DNA of 64,000 nt from Carnegiea gigantea (Eukaryota; Streptophyta; Magnoliopsida; Caryophyllales; Cactaceae). The stretch spans positions 1,438,501 to 1,502,500 of the forward strand of contig JAKOGI010000004.1 in the NCBI GenBank assembly GCA_029747015.1, written 5' to 3'. Below, in pieces: positions 46,369 to 57,826 of the stretch. Both the position numbers and the translations under genes were made by a program. Numbering within the stretch: the first letter of the stretch is position 1; every line of letters begins with the position of its first letter. Under the pieces are notes generated by a model. That model saw only the letters and a program-made list of their open reading frames with translations. It had not been told where the DNA came from and did no database searches.

Positions 46369-47122
46369 TAAGGATGGCAGTATAGTCCGAATTCGATGCA
46401 AATCCGATCCGATTCGAGGCAAAATTATCCGATTCGAATCCGATAAAAAATAATCCGATTCAAAGTCCGATAAAAATAATTCGAATCCGACTCCGATCTG
46501 AGCGGATTTGGAGGAGAGTCCATCCGATCCGATTAACATCCGATCCGATATCTTTTTCTAATAATTTCAACTTTTTTGAAGATAAAAAAAATCCTAATAT
46601 GATAACTCTCAAAAAATCCGCATAAGGTCTGCACTCTATGTGCAATACGCTTTTCTTTCTTAGCTAATTTCTTCTTCTCTCCTGATCTTTTTCTCGCTCT
46701 CTCATCTTTGTCAATCAAAGACGATGTATTTTCTTCCTTTCCTTTCAGCTGTTGTACCATTGTCTATCCCTTTCACTATAAAATAAATTTGTATTCTCTT
46801 TTTCCAACACATTTTTACTTTAACACATTGAAATGTTTAATATAAAAAGTTATTTGACATTAAAGAGGTGTTTAATATTGCACTTACAAGTGAGCAAAAA
46901 TAAGGTTGGAAATAAAAAATTGTGCAAGTACTGAATAAAAATATATAATCGGATTATATCCGATTATATTTGGATTTAATCCGATCCGAAATCAATCCGA
47001 ATCCGATTTAACATCCGATCCGACGAAGTCGGACTTGGATTGGATTTTCAAATTCGATTATTACTTGGATCGGATTTGGATGTCTCTACATCCGATCTGA
47101 ATCCGACCCGTTGCCATCCCTA
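46369..47122. mobile_element. hAT-like element, ATCCGAT-rich, TSD GTTTCAAC
   Basis: It starts TAAGGATGGCAGTATAGTCC and ends GACCCGTTGCCATCCCTA, flanked by the perfect 8-bp duplication GTTTCAAC (46361-46368 and 47123-47130). Subterminal zones are dense in ATCCGAT/ATCGGAT words in inverted orientation. The centre (46560-46930) is AT-rich without recognised coding sequence. Same family of ends as 18886, 39377 and 44597, but with a different repeated word. Confidence 0.88.
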
Positions 47123-47541
47123 GTTTCAACCGGCTTCCAACAATGGCGAGAGCCAAAACTTCTAAATTCAAGAGAGGGAGTAAGACTTTCGAACGTTGCT
47201 GAAACTTTCCTGAAATCGAACAGAAGTTACAGAAGCATGATTGTTTTCGAGCCCCAGGAAAATAATTTTATGGCCATTTTCGCGGGAAAATATTTTCCTT
47301 TTCAGGGGGTAAAATCATTTTCCCCTAAAAATGATTTTCCTCTCCGCTTTTTACCAAACAACGTAAAATAGGAAAATTATTTTCCGAGAAAATGATTTTA
47401 CCCTCTGCCAAACACACCCTAATTTTTAATTCCAACTGCCATAGCTACATATAGTGGTTGCATAAAAGATACGTCAACAATATGTTTCACTCTAGATAGC
47501 ATATGCAGTAGGTATTATATGTATGCCATTAATGGGACTAT

Positions 47542-48059
47542 GGCCCTGTTCTTTTCCTAGGTCTTTTTACATTTGCCAACCTCAACTCACCTCAACCTAC
47601 TTCAACCCACTTCAACCAACTTCAATTCACCTGAAAAAAAATACCAACCTCAACCCACTTCAACCAACTTCAATCCACCTGAAAAAAAATACCAACCTCA
47701 ACCCACTTCAACCAACTTCAACCTACCTCACCCAACTTCAACCAACTTCAACCCACCCCTTCCTAAATTTAATAATTTGTAACCCAAATTGTTAAAATTA
47801 ATTGACAAGTTGTACCATCCCCCAACTTCCAGAAAAATAGTTACAAAATTGTGAAATTACTATTCAAAAAAAAATGCACTAAAAATTAAAATAACTTAAT
47901 AAATTATCACACATTCTCATTATTTTAACCCACTTCAACCCACCACAAAAAAATATACCAATTTTAACTCACTTCAATCTACTTCAACTCACCTCAACCC
48001 ACCTCAACCCACTTCAACTATTTACCCACCCCTCATTTACCCACGAAAAGAACAGGCCC
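47542..48059. mobile_element. MITE, ends GGCCCTGTTCTTTTC, CAACTTCAACC-repeat interior
   Basis: The left end GGCCCTGTTCTTTTCCTAGG and right end CCCACGAAAAGAACAGGCCC are inverted repeats. The interior holds many copies of CAACCCACTTCAACCAACTT-like words, including a 49-bp unit duplicated in tandem at about 47625-47725. It belongs with the 11455 element. The open frames of 60-90 codons across it are repeat artefacts. Confidence 0.7.
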
Positions 48060-51000
48060 AATTTCCTTGAAGAGGTGAACTAAAAGTTGTCCACCAGAGT
48101 GGCATGCTTGTTTGCTTTAATTTAATTTCCTCTTTACATGGATTTGTAGTGGTGAACTACTAGTGTGAAAAGGGGAGCGTGGCTTTGTCATTTATGAATA
48201 TACATGCATGTTATGGTCCCCCTTGGCTCAGGCAATTTGCATGGAGAATTTAAGTTGGGAGGTTTCAGCATTATGTATTTGTTTATCGAATCAGAAGATG
48301 AATTCAATGTGTGAAAGAGCATTAGCCTTTTTTTTGTTGTTGTTAATGCATGTGAAGGAAGGTTTAAAAGTCGATTTAGATAGAATTTTAACTTAGATTT
48401 TTGGTACCAGTTTTTAAAGAATTTACCAATTGAAAACTAATTAGCAGTAAATATGGAAAGATTTTTGCGAGGTATTTCTGATTGGTATTAGGTCTAAAAA
48501 TATATATATATTTCTTATTTAAAGTTATAAGATAATTATTTTTGTTCAGAATGTTAGCAGTTGTTTCAAATACATACCTGAAATAAATTTGTACTCAAAA
48601 TAATAAAATATTACTCAACGTTTAATGACTACTATGATATGCAAAATGGACACTCTTTAATATATTAACATACAACATATCACGATTTGACTGTCAAATC
48701 CAAGTTTTTTCCCCTGTTTTCCTTCGAGAGAGGGGGCCTATAGATAGAAACTTCTTTTTTTTGTTTTTTAAAAAAAAGAAAAACATACAATCAACAAATG
48801 TGAGACAAATTACTTGCATTTAAATACAAATAGAGGTGAAATACAATTATAAACATAAACAATGAGCAAATCAAGCATACCTTCAATTTTGACAATTTTC
48901 ATAAGTTCGACACATAGCGTCTACTATTTGTCTATCTCATCTAACTCTATCTAAACTGTCAGAATTTATAACCATTTCTAATATTTCAACCATCAGTTTT
49001 AAGTTTTTAATTAGTTGAGATGATTCTTAAATTAAACATGGCATGTATCAGAGTCTTTCTAAGTGAGAGATTTCATGTTTGAATCTCAACAATTCCCATA
49101 TTGTTCTATTGTGCAAAGTGAGGACGGATCTTTGCAACATCCACGCTTCAAATCAAATAGGCATTTGCATAAAGTGCATAGCAGAATATAAAATTAAATC
49201 TAAATCTTCAACTATTAGTTAAAACTTTTGGTTGAGATATATCGTTCTTAAACATAAACGTTTCTCCCTTCTTTTTTATTAGATTTATCGCCAAGCATCC
49301 ATGAAGTAATAGCTATAACCAAACAAACTCTCTTTTTTGAGCTTCAAAAAAAAAAAAAAAAAACACACACACAGCTGCACATCTTTACAGGCTGAGATAT
49401 ATAATTATAAAAGTGCGCATGGTTATTGTAAGGATCCTTCATATAATCAACTAATCAAATAGATGTTCTGCTCAAGCATATGCTACCTTTATGAAAGGTA
49501 ATTTAGAGCTACCATTTAACCCAACTGATAAATTTTCCTTTGTGTAAAGGTAATAATTAGACTGTTTTGGTAGAAAGGGAAATCTGTTGTGGGCATTATT
49601 ATCTGAGCAAATATATGATACATATAACTTTAAAAATTACTATGAGTTAACATATATGTTCAGTTAGTCTACTGTCATAGTTGACTCTCTGAACATATAT
49701 GGTTGGCGCTAATTTGAATGTCTTTATCTCTCTACCTGTCAACATCCTGGATAATATTCTGAATCAAACAATGAATGTGAGTTTTTCCTTCTAAAGCCCG
49801 GATGACTATCTTATTATTACAACAATAACAACAACTCTCAGTGTGAATATCACTTTCGCGGAATCTGGAGAGATCCAAAATATAGGTAGCCTTGCCTTTC
49901 CAAACATCTCTGTCATTAGAGAAGTAGATTCCAAGAAACTCACATAAATTTAAAAGTATAATATAACTTCACTAAATATAAACATAAGGTACTAAAAAGT
50001 AATATTTAAAACAGCATAATAGGAGAAGTAGAAACCATGCCCTAAACAATCGGCGTTGGAATGCTAGTAACTCTATTGAGCAAAGGATATTACAAACATA
50101 ATACTAACTATTGCAAACACATGTTAGAAAAGAAATAGCCAATACTATGCACACAAACTTGTACCATACAACAGTCAAAAGAATGCAATGAAGCTAGCTA
50201 TCTATGGTCCAACACCTTCGTCATCGACCTTCACAGACTCCTATCTTGAGTTATGTCCTTTATAAGCTGTAAAAATTATAAATCATATTTAATCGCCTCG
50301 TTCCAGCTTTTCTTAAGCCGTCCTCTACCTCTCCTATAATCTTGAGCCATATCTGCCGTAAGAATGACTATCTTATTATTGTCTTCTACAATTAATTAAT
50401 CGAAACCTGCTTGAATTACTTAACCTAAACTATCAGGTAGTGCTGTAATGTCTGTCACTAAAATTGAAGTGTTGTTGTGGTAAGGCAGCTCTATCATCGA
50501 CAATAGCTTTAGTGTAATTTATCATTTAAATATATAGACTTTGACTACGAAGCTGTACTATGCTCTTTGTAGAATAAAAATCGCATTAATGTTTACAAAT
50601 TTTGATTCATGACATTGTCCAAACAGATGCTATATATATTATTATTTGTCATTAAAGTTTTCCTTTTTCAATTAAAAAAGTTCTCCATATATACATATTG
50701 ACTCCCAAGGAACTTGTTCGTTAAAAGATCTAACACTCCAGTTGTTCATTTTCTTAATGCTAATATCTTATACTGTATATCTTAATTAACTGTACATAGT
50801 TGGTATCTTAAATTTTTAGTTCATATTAAAGAGAAAATGAATAAAAATTCCTGTATATATATTTAAACAATAAAAAAAATTGTGTATAAATACATTTTGG
50901 AGTTAACAAACCAATTTAGTAATAGGCTTAACTTCGTAAAAAAAATCTAAGGCATTAGATTTCAATATTGTGGAGTTAACCATCAAGAAACAACTTGTCA

Positions 51001-51599
51001 ACCTGATTTGAAGACGCCAAATTTTATATACTTGTATTTGAATTTGTGTTTTCAGTAAATCCACTAGGCATCTTATGTGTAGGTTTATGCATTGTTTAAA
51101 ATCTTTGTATTACCTTAGAGATAAAAAAAAGGGTAAAAAAAGAGGAGAGGAGGAAGAAAATAAAAACTTTGACTTTGACTTCTTGTTGACGAGCAGATGG
51201 CATTAAATTAGGTTTTTGACCATCTGTCTTCTACGTACTAAATGCGTTCACCAACAATACACATGATCCCATGAGCATGTTCGGGGGGCAGAACATTAAT
51301 TATAAGGATGTTTTCAACGCAATTAACAAATTCAAGAAAATGCTTACTTTATGATCATTTGAATCGTGATTCATGTAGACATGAACACTGCACTTAGACT
51401 TTGGGCCACATTTATAATCGCAATTAGAGGCTAGAGCTATTGTTGGCTTAATTATACTTACATTTGTTTTGTGGTGTTTTAATGAAATTCTCTGCCCACT
51501 AATTAAACTAATTAATCAAGCTATTAAAGAGTGAGAGGAAACAGTACATACATGCGATAATGTATATTATACACTCAGAAGTGTGTATTCTCACTTGTC

Positions 51600-51603
<4 letters not shown>
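48060..51603. other. Long AT-rich spacer, no gene recognised
   Basis: Nothing coding is supported. Two weak element hints: 48990-49130 has a GGCATGTATCAGAG ... CATGTTTGAATCTC pair resembling pol III A and B boxes; 49800-49920 has AACAATAACAACAACTCTCA with ATCTGGAGAGATCCAAAATA, reminiscent of RTE-type LINE 3' ends. Confidence 0.4.

Positions 51604-51649
<46 letters not shown>
51604..51649. repeat. (TA)n microsatellite
   Basis: Forty-six bases of uninterrupted TA. Confidence 0.97.
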
Positions 51650-51651
<2 letters not shown>

Positions 51652-51984
51652 CTTTAGCGTGTATTTGTCATATGGATAATTTTTAATAAGTAGCGTTGAT
51701 CTTGACGTGACTTGTAAGAGTTTGTACTCGTAGGTGTATGATATAGGCTTTGCATGCATGCAAATACATGATATGCCTAGAAGGGGTGTTGCATTTATGG
51801 TTTTTTTGGAGGTCATAGTTTTTTTTTTGGTTTTATTTCTTTGTTTTTGTAATTTGCTTTTTTTTTTTCCCTTAATGAATCCACACGTACAAAACCTATA
51901 AAAAATTATGTCGTATTCTTTCTATGCATCTAGTTAAAAATTAGATTTTCTGTAATGGATACTTTCAATGGGTAGATTTTCTTG

Positions 51985-52157
51985 AATCAAAGTGCTTAAC
52001 TCGTTGTGAGGGCTTTCTTGGAGTGGTAAACCCTGGCATCCTGAGTTAAAATCACAAGAGGCATGAATTCTCTTGATTTGGGAATTCATAGGGAGCAGTA
52101 TGCGCCCTTGAGGCACCCAATTAGAAAATTTAGTAATTAAACTAACAGATATCATAA

Positions 52158-52193
<36 letters not shown>
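51985..52193 (+). mobile_element. Possible SINE-like copy ending in (TA)n
   Basis: GGCTTTCTTGGAGTGGTAAAC and, 30 bp on, CCTGAGTTAAAATCAC have the order and spacing of pol III A and B boxes. The copy would end in the pure TA run 52160-52193. No target duplication was found, so this is weak. Confidence 0.3.
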
Positions 52194-52196
<3 letters not shown>

Positions 52197-53242
52197 TAGA
52201 TGTCTATCTCAACACTCGAGTTATTAAAGAGAGTACCGGAAAGACGTGCGAGCTGTCCTCCTTCATTGTGTTGTTTCGTGATCTGAAGCTTTAATTATCC
52301 TGTTAATATTAATCCCAATTTCATGGGTAAAGTAACTATTACATCATCATATGAAAGAAAACATGTTAAGGTGGACAATGAAGTGTAGAGAGTAACAGGT
52401 GGAATCGTTAGCCCAAGTACTAGGCCCATTACTTGCCAATTGCGGAATAGGGGAGATTGGACCTAACACCCCCTTTCAGCCTTCTCCATTAGTGCAATGA
52501 AACATCTCGCTAATGGGCTCAATTGTCATTCAAGTTCAAGCATTTCTCTTTCAAATCCAAATCCAAATCCAAATATAAATTCAATACCTCAAAAGTTCCG
52601 CCACCAGACAGAAGTGTGGGGCAGTCTGATACATCATTATTACTCCTGAATTGTAAAATTACATAGAGATTGGTTCCCATTAAAGCATCTCCCTTTCTCT
52701 TCGTTTATTCTTTTGCTTTGCTTCCTCTTTGGACGTTGGTTCAAAAAAATACCAACTTCTACTAATTTTTACCAACTTTATTTATTTACCAAGCCTTATT
52801 TACCAATTTAAAAAAATAGACGCTATATAGGTGTTGTCTGCAAGTCGGGCCCACCCCTCACCCCAAAAAGTGAGGTGATCCAAACCACTCAACCAACAAG
52901 CAAATGACCGTTCAGCCCATGAAAGCTCAAGCCCAAGCCCAACCTCAACTCTTGGAAAAAAAGGGGGAAAAAAAAAAGTTGCCTCAAGTGGAAACCGAAA
53001 ACCGCGTTCAAGGACGTAAAGAGTACGTCTTCTTTCATTTTTCTTCGCCATCGAAGCAAAGTTGAAACTTCTATGACTTCAAAATCGAAATCAAAATCGA
53101 AATACAAATAAAATCTGAATAAAATCTTTAGATAGTCAGACAACCCCCAAATTCATCTCCACCTCGTCACTCACCAAGACCACTTCAACTCCTCTTCTTC
53201 TTCTTCTGTCTTCTCAACTACTCTCTCTCTCTCTACTCAACA
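52194..53242 (+). promoter_or_regulatory. Upstream region and 5' leader of the EF-hand gene
   Basis: 53176-53240 is CT-rich (CTCCTCTTCTTCTTCTTCTG ... CTCTCTCTCTCTCTACTCAA), a typical plant leader or Y-patch directly before AACAATGGCG. No clear TATA box is seen in the 100 bp upstream of it (an AAATAAAATC stretch lies near 53106). The rest of the interval is spacer. Confidence 0.5.
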
Positions 53243-56200
53243 ATGGCGGATGGAGATCTGCAAGTTCTCGACGGCACACAGCTCAACGCCGCTGATCTAT
53301 CCCTACCGGAATTCTCCGACGCCAGCGAGATCGCCGGCGTTCGAGTGCTCGAAATTGTGGACTCCAGAGTCTCCGACTGCCTTCGCGGCCTCTCATTGCC
53401 GGAAAATTTGAAATCCTTCGCCCTCCAACGTTTGAATATCGACATCGCCGACTTCGGAGGTCAGCAGCTTGACAAAGAGAAGGCTCAGAGTTTCCTTCGT
53501 GGTTACATCACTGCGATCACTGATGAATTGAGAGGTAGATCGTGTATTTTTGTCTTTAGTTATCTATGTTTGAGCGTTTCCTTGAGTTTTTATTGATTTG
53601 ATAGAGGGATCAAAGGGTTGGAACATGATCCGTATGCGTTAAGTTAAAGCATTGTGATGTGATTCAGTCTTTGCCGAAGAATTTGAGTGTGAATCTGAAT
53701 GTGTGTTGCCTGTGATAGTGACTGGCGTTAGCTAGTTTTCCTTGTTGAACAGGAAAGTTTGATTAGCGGAGTTATAATTTTTTGTTTTTTGGGTGTGTTT
53801 TGTTCGTCGATATGCAGATGATCCACTCGTGGTGTCAGTTTTGGATGGAAAAACGATACGTCTGTTTTTGGAAGACGAAGATGATTTTGCAATGTTGGCT
53901 GAGAATTTGTTCACTGAATTGGATGAAGAAGATGACGGAAAACTAAGCAAGAATGAAATACGAACTGCCTTAGTTCATATGGGGGTTGAAATGGGTGTTC
54001 CTCCACTTGCAGGTTTGCTTTTCTTTACATCGATCATTTGCTACTTCGTAGAATTCCTTTTGACATTTATGTTTGTAATGGAGTCCAAGTTTGATTATGA
54101 ACAATCACCCTATAATCGTACTAAATTCTTCGGCACGATTGAGATAGTGCTCAATAACTGTAAGACATCCCCTAACTTTGACTAATTTCTTTCTCAACCT
54201 TTATACCATTGCATGGTGTTGTGGCCTTGCAAAGACGATATTAGTCTGGTGCTAGATTCAGTATGTCATTGATCAGAGATGTGGAGACTCGTGCATTTAA
54301 GTTGGTATTGTTCACTTTGCTTTTGGGTAGCTTGATGAGAGATTTTAGGCTGAGTGGCAGATTTGTGATGTCCACGTCTTTTTGTTTTCGTGTGTGGTTA
54401 AGACATGGTCGGTTTATTGGAACCACTAGTTGCAAGTTAGCATTCATTGCTAACAGACATGCATGAGCCATGAGCTAGTAGTAATTGCGTTAAGATTCTA
54501 GAGATGTTGATTAGAAGTGGAAAATGTTATTTGAATGTGCCTATTCAATCAAGTACTACAAGCGTCACATCCTTGCATAAGCAGCAAGAATTTGATTACG
54601 GCTTTTTGAATCATATCATTGTTGCTGTGTCTTGGAAATGAGATTTTGCTATTTTGTGTTCTCTTTCCCGGATGGCTGAAAGTATTACTTTCAGCAAATT
54701 TTGCAGCTTGTGGATTATGATCAACTAAAGCAAAATGCATAGCTAAATTGCCCTATGCGTCCTTATGCATGTAATATTGTGCGGTAGATGGTTTTTATTT
54801 TAAGGTCTCTAAGTCTCATGCTCTTTGGATTGGACTTTGCAAAGTCTCCACTTGACAGTATGTTCAAAAAGCACAGTCAAATATGTCAAAGTTTGATTCC
54901 AAAAAATCAACTAGAACCGTCATAGTGGAATAGAGAGTAACTAATTTTCTTGTAAAACGGTATCTCTTTGTTCCTTCAAGTCTACTCCCGTGATCGTATA
55001 ATTTCATAGAATGGGTAAGACGAAGAAGCTTCTTGCTTCTTATGCCTGGGCTACTGTTATGCAAAACTTCCTTTGTTTTTTTTTTTTAAAAAAAAAAACA
55101 AATCTCCTGTCTCAATGGTTTGATATTTCTAGGATTTGTAAGTTCTACAATGAAAACCTGGCTGCCTTCTACATTCACAAATCGCTAAATATTCCTGCGA
55201 CCTGTGTTGTATGATTAAGCAGATCTTCCTATGATCAATGATATCCTGAAGAAACATGGAGCTGAAGGAGAGGGAAAATTGGGCCAGGCACAGTTTGCAC
55301 AATTGCTTCAACTTGTTTTGCAAGATCTTGCAGATGCTTTGGCTTTGAAGCCTGTCACTGTCATGCAGAATGTTAAGATAATAAATGGTTTCAAGCTGAA
55401 AAAGGTAGCTTTATCTGCCAGTCTCTTCTGCATTTCAACTGTCATCTAACAATTACCGGTTCAACCATTCCTGCATGCGCCTAAATGGAGAAAGCAGGGA
55501 AAGCAGTCATTCAAATTGCAGCTTTTCTTTGTCTTCTGTCATTCCTGGACGTCTAATTGGCATTCATATTTGATATTATAATTAACCTTGTCTCTCACTT
55601 AAGGGGCTATGTAACTTTTCAATTGCCATTATAGGCTATTTCCATTGGACTATTCATCAGGGGATAGAACCAATTGGCTACATCCCAAACAAGTTCGAAG
55701 CATAGAACTAGGCAAGACCTTTTAGGTTATTTGAAAGTAGCTTATTAGTGACCCTGTCAAACTACATGGAAAATTAATGGGGCTGGCATGTAAGTTGATG
55801 CTTCACTATTAGCTGGACCTGGGTGTACATACATGGGATTGTTGATTACTCAACAAGTATTCAAGTGTCAAGACTTTGCTAGTTTTGGAAACCTTGAACA
55901 CGCAAAATCTGACATTGAAAAACTCAGGTGTCAGTGGACAAATATGTAGTTGTGACTATTCAACACGGGTGATTAAGATGAAAGGAGAGTTTGAGTAATA
56001 TACACGCGCACTCCTCTGTGTAATGAGTTTGTGGTTCTCCCTCATCCAGCGAAAATCTTTTTGGGCATTCTCCAATTTCCTTTTCTGCAGTCTAGATGAG
56101 AGTTACTGATTGTGTACAAATTTGACAATTGTAGCTGTTGGCCAATGAGAACCAATTGAACGATGTGATAGAGAAGATATACCAACAAAAGCATGATCAC

Positions 56201-56452
56201 GAGAATAGGCAAAGCTGTACAGATAGAATTATGAGCTACTTGTCGATGAATGCTGAGGAGTTGGGATTACCGCCCTTTGAAGCCAATGCAGCAGTGATTC
56301 TTCTGTATGATACAATATTTTCTGAAGTGTCCAAGGAAATGACAGCAACTGAATTAGAGAAGCACGAGTTTGGGGCTCTGGTGAAGCAGATCCTCGAGAA
56401 ATTTGCTGAGCAATTACAAGCCAATCCCATCTTCCTCGATGCCAACAATTGA
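53243..56452 (+). CDS. EF-hand calcium-binding protein, four exons, 328 aa
   Basis: Exons 53243-53534, 53818-54012, 55223-55404 and 56135-56452 join in frame (phases 1, 1, 0), each with GT-AG introns (283, 1210 and 730 bp), giving 328 residues. The start AACAATGGCG is the first ATG after a CT-rich leader and has good context. Residues 1-97 are helical-looking without a known domain. A canonical EF-hand loop lies at 133-144 (DEEDDGKLSKNE, with Asp1, Asp5, Gly6, Leu8 and Glu12). A second, paired loop at 175-186 (GAEGEGKLGQAQ) lacks Asp1 and Glu12 and probably does not bind calcium. Residues 190-328 are mostly helical. There is no signal peptide or membrane segment, so it is presumably cytosolic or nuclear. 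It looks like a member of a plant family of EF-hand proteins of unknown function. The whole frame is undamaged. A decayed copy of part of exon 4 lies at 60666-60752. Confidence 0.9.
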
Positions 56453-57628
56453 GTTTCGCTCATGCAGAGAAGCCGTTGCGCTTTATAATATGTATGTATC
56501 CAGAAACCCCATGTTTATTTTGAATGAATTTTCCGTATAGAGTTGTAAGAATACTTGGATTTTCTGCTAATCGCCGATGATTGATCTCTAGCAGCTGTGA
56601 ATATTGGTGCCTGTTTTCTAAAGAAACTTTTGTGTGGAAAATTCTGAGTCTGCTTGGAATTTTGTTTTCTTATGTCACGCAGAAAGTTTTATAAGCTGAT
56701 TTGTACTCTGAAGTCATGGAGCTGGATATTTTGTAACGTCGACTTGGATTTCAAATCGTCCAAGAAAATCAACAAAAAATATGACTAACAGAGTCAAATT
56801 GCAAGAACCAAGAACACTTGAACCCAAGAAAGAGAGTAGGTACCAGAAGAGTAGCTGATTTGGGAAGAACCATGAGGATAATGAACTGTAATCGTATCAT
56901 CATTCATGAGAAGCGTCAGATAGTTCATTGGAAATCTAATCAATCTGTCCTTGTTATGGTTATGATCTAGGAACTCAAAATCAATCAGTCCATCCGAAAT
57001 CAAGTGTAGAATTCCCAAACTATTTGTCCCAGCATGGCGTTATTTGAAATCTCAGGAAACTTAATTTTGTCAGTTAGTGCCATTCTTGTTGAAATCACTG
57101 CTGCTTAGGGCAGCTATGGCATGTTTGAAGTGACTGGATTACAGTATTAGTAGAATACGGTACGAGAATTAAATGCTTCAAATATGTTACCTTATTTAAT
57201 TGACAACATTAATAAATAACATGGTCAAATATTCACAATTGGAAATGTTTATTTTTATAAAATAAATATGCATAAAAGGTAGTTGTTTTGTATTGTAACT
57301 TTTTATTCGGCAACAACAGTAGTAATATATGCATTGACTGTTTTTGACTATCTTAAGCAAATGTAGAGGGTTCTCATTTTTTTTTCCGTTTTAAAGTGGA
57401 TAATTCGTGTATTGAATGTTTAATTCATTTTAAGTTAAAAAAAAATGTTTATTCGAAAGCCTTCTTTAAAAAATAATTAATATTTTAAAACATGGAATAT
57501 ACTTAGATGTATTATTTGCGAATTTACTAACAGTGCTAGATAGATGAATCTTGAAGCTGGATCCATTGGGTTGATTAGGTTGCAAAGATTCAGCCATGAC
57601 AAATTGGCCGATGGGGAGAGAGAGAAGC
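56453..57628. other. 3' UTR of the EF-hand gene, then spacer
   Basis: The first 200-300 bp are probably 3' UTR (T-rich, with GAATGAATTTTCCG near 56521). Beyond that, a 74-codon minus-strand open frame (56794-57018) has no recognised domain. Confidence 0.45.
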
Positions 57629-57724
57629 GAGGACGTGCAAAAATTCTATGATACATACCCATGTATCTAATTATGTATACGCCTATATAAGAGGATATGT
57701 ACCATAGAATTTTTGGAGGACATG
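57629..57724. mobile_element. 78-bp foldback element with 9-bp duplication
   Basis: 57638-57715 begins CAAAAATTCTATGATACATA and ends TATGTACCATAGAATTTTTG, a near-perfect inverted repeat of about 20 bp. The flanks GAGGACGTG (57629-57637) and GAGGACATG (57716-57724) form a 9-bp duplication with one mismatch. Nine-base duplications suggest mobilisation by a Mutator-type transposase. A relative without the right end lies at 8697-8762. Confidence 0.75.
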
Positions 57725-57783
57725 GAAAAGGAAGGGCGGAGAATTTTGTTTTGAAAAAGCTCGTTAATTTCGTTCAGAGCGCA

Positions 57784-57784
<1 letters not shown>

Positions 57785-57822
<38 letters not shown>
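57785..57822. repeat. (CT)n microsatellite
   Basis: About nineteen CT units followed by a T run. Confidence 0.96.

Positions 57823-57826
<4 letters not shown>

Larger units (their letters stand above)
44360..47419 (-). mobile_element. PIF/Harbinger derivative, TSD TAA, with two nested hAT elements
   Basis: The left end GGGTGTGTTTGGTAGGGGG and right end CCCTCTGCCAAACACACCC are inverted repeats flanked by TAA on both sides (44357-44359 and 47420-47422). A 3-bp TAA duplication and G-rich ends are Harbinger hallmarks. Subterminal zones consist of inverted AAAATGATTTTCC words. Removing the two hAT insertions (44597-45942 and 46369-47122, each plus 8 bp) leaves about 940 bp, which retain a relic of the family's second gene (Myb/SANT-like protein) on the minus strand. 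The transposase is deleted. Confidence 0.82.

Noticed and set aside
47573..47795. Regular CAACTTCAACC repeats as a possible CRISPR-like array or repeat protein
   Set aside because: The repeats are contiguous and imperfect without unique spacers and lie inside a MITE. The open frames across them are a by-product of the repeat.
54241..54471. Open frames of 67-76 codons within EF-hand intron 2
   Set aside because: They lie between well-supported splice sites, overlap each other on both strands and have no domains.
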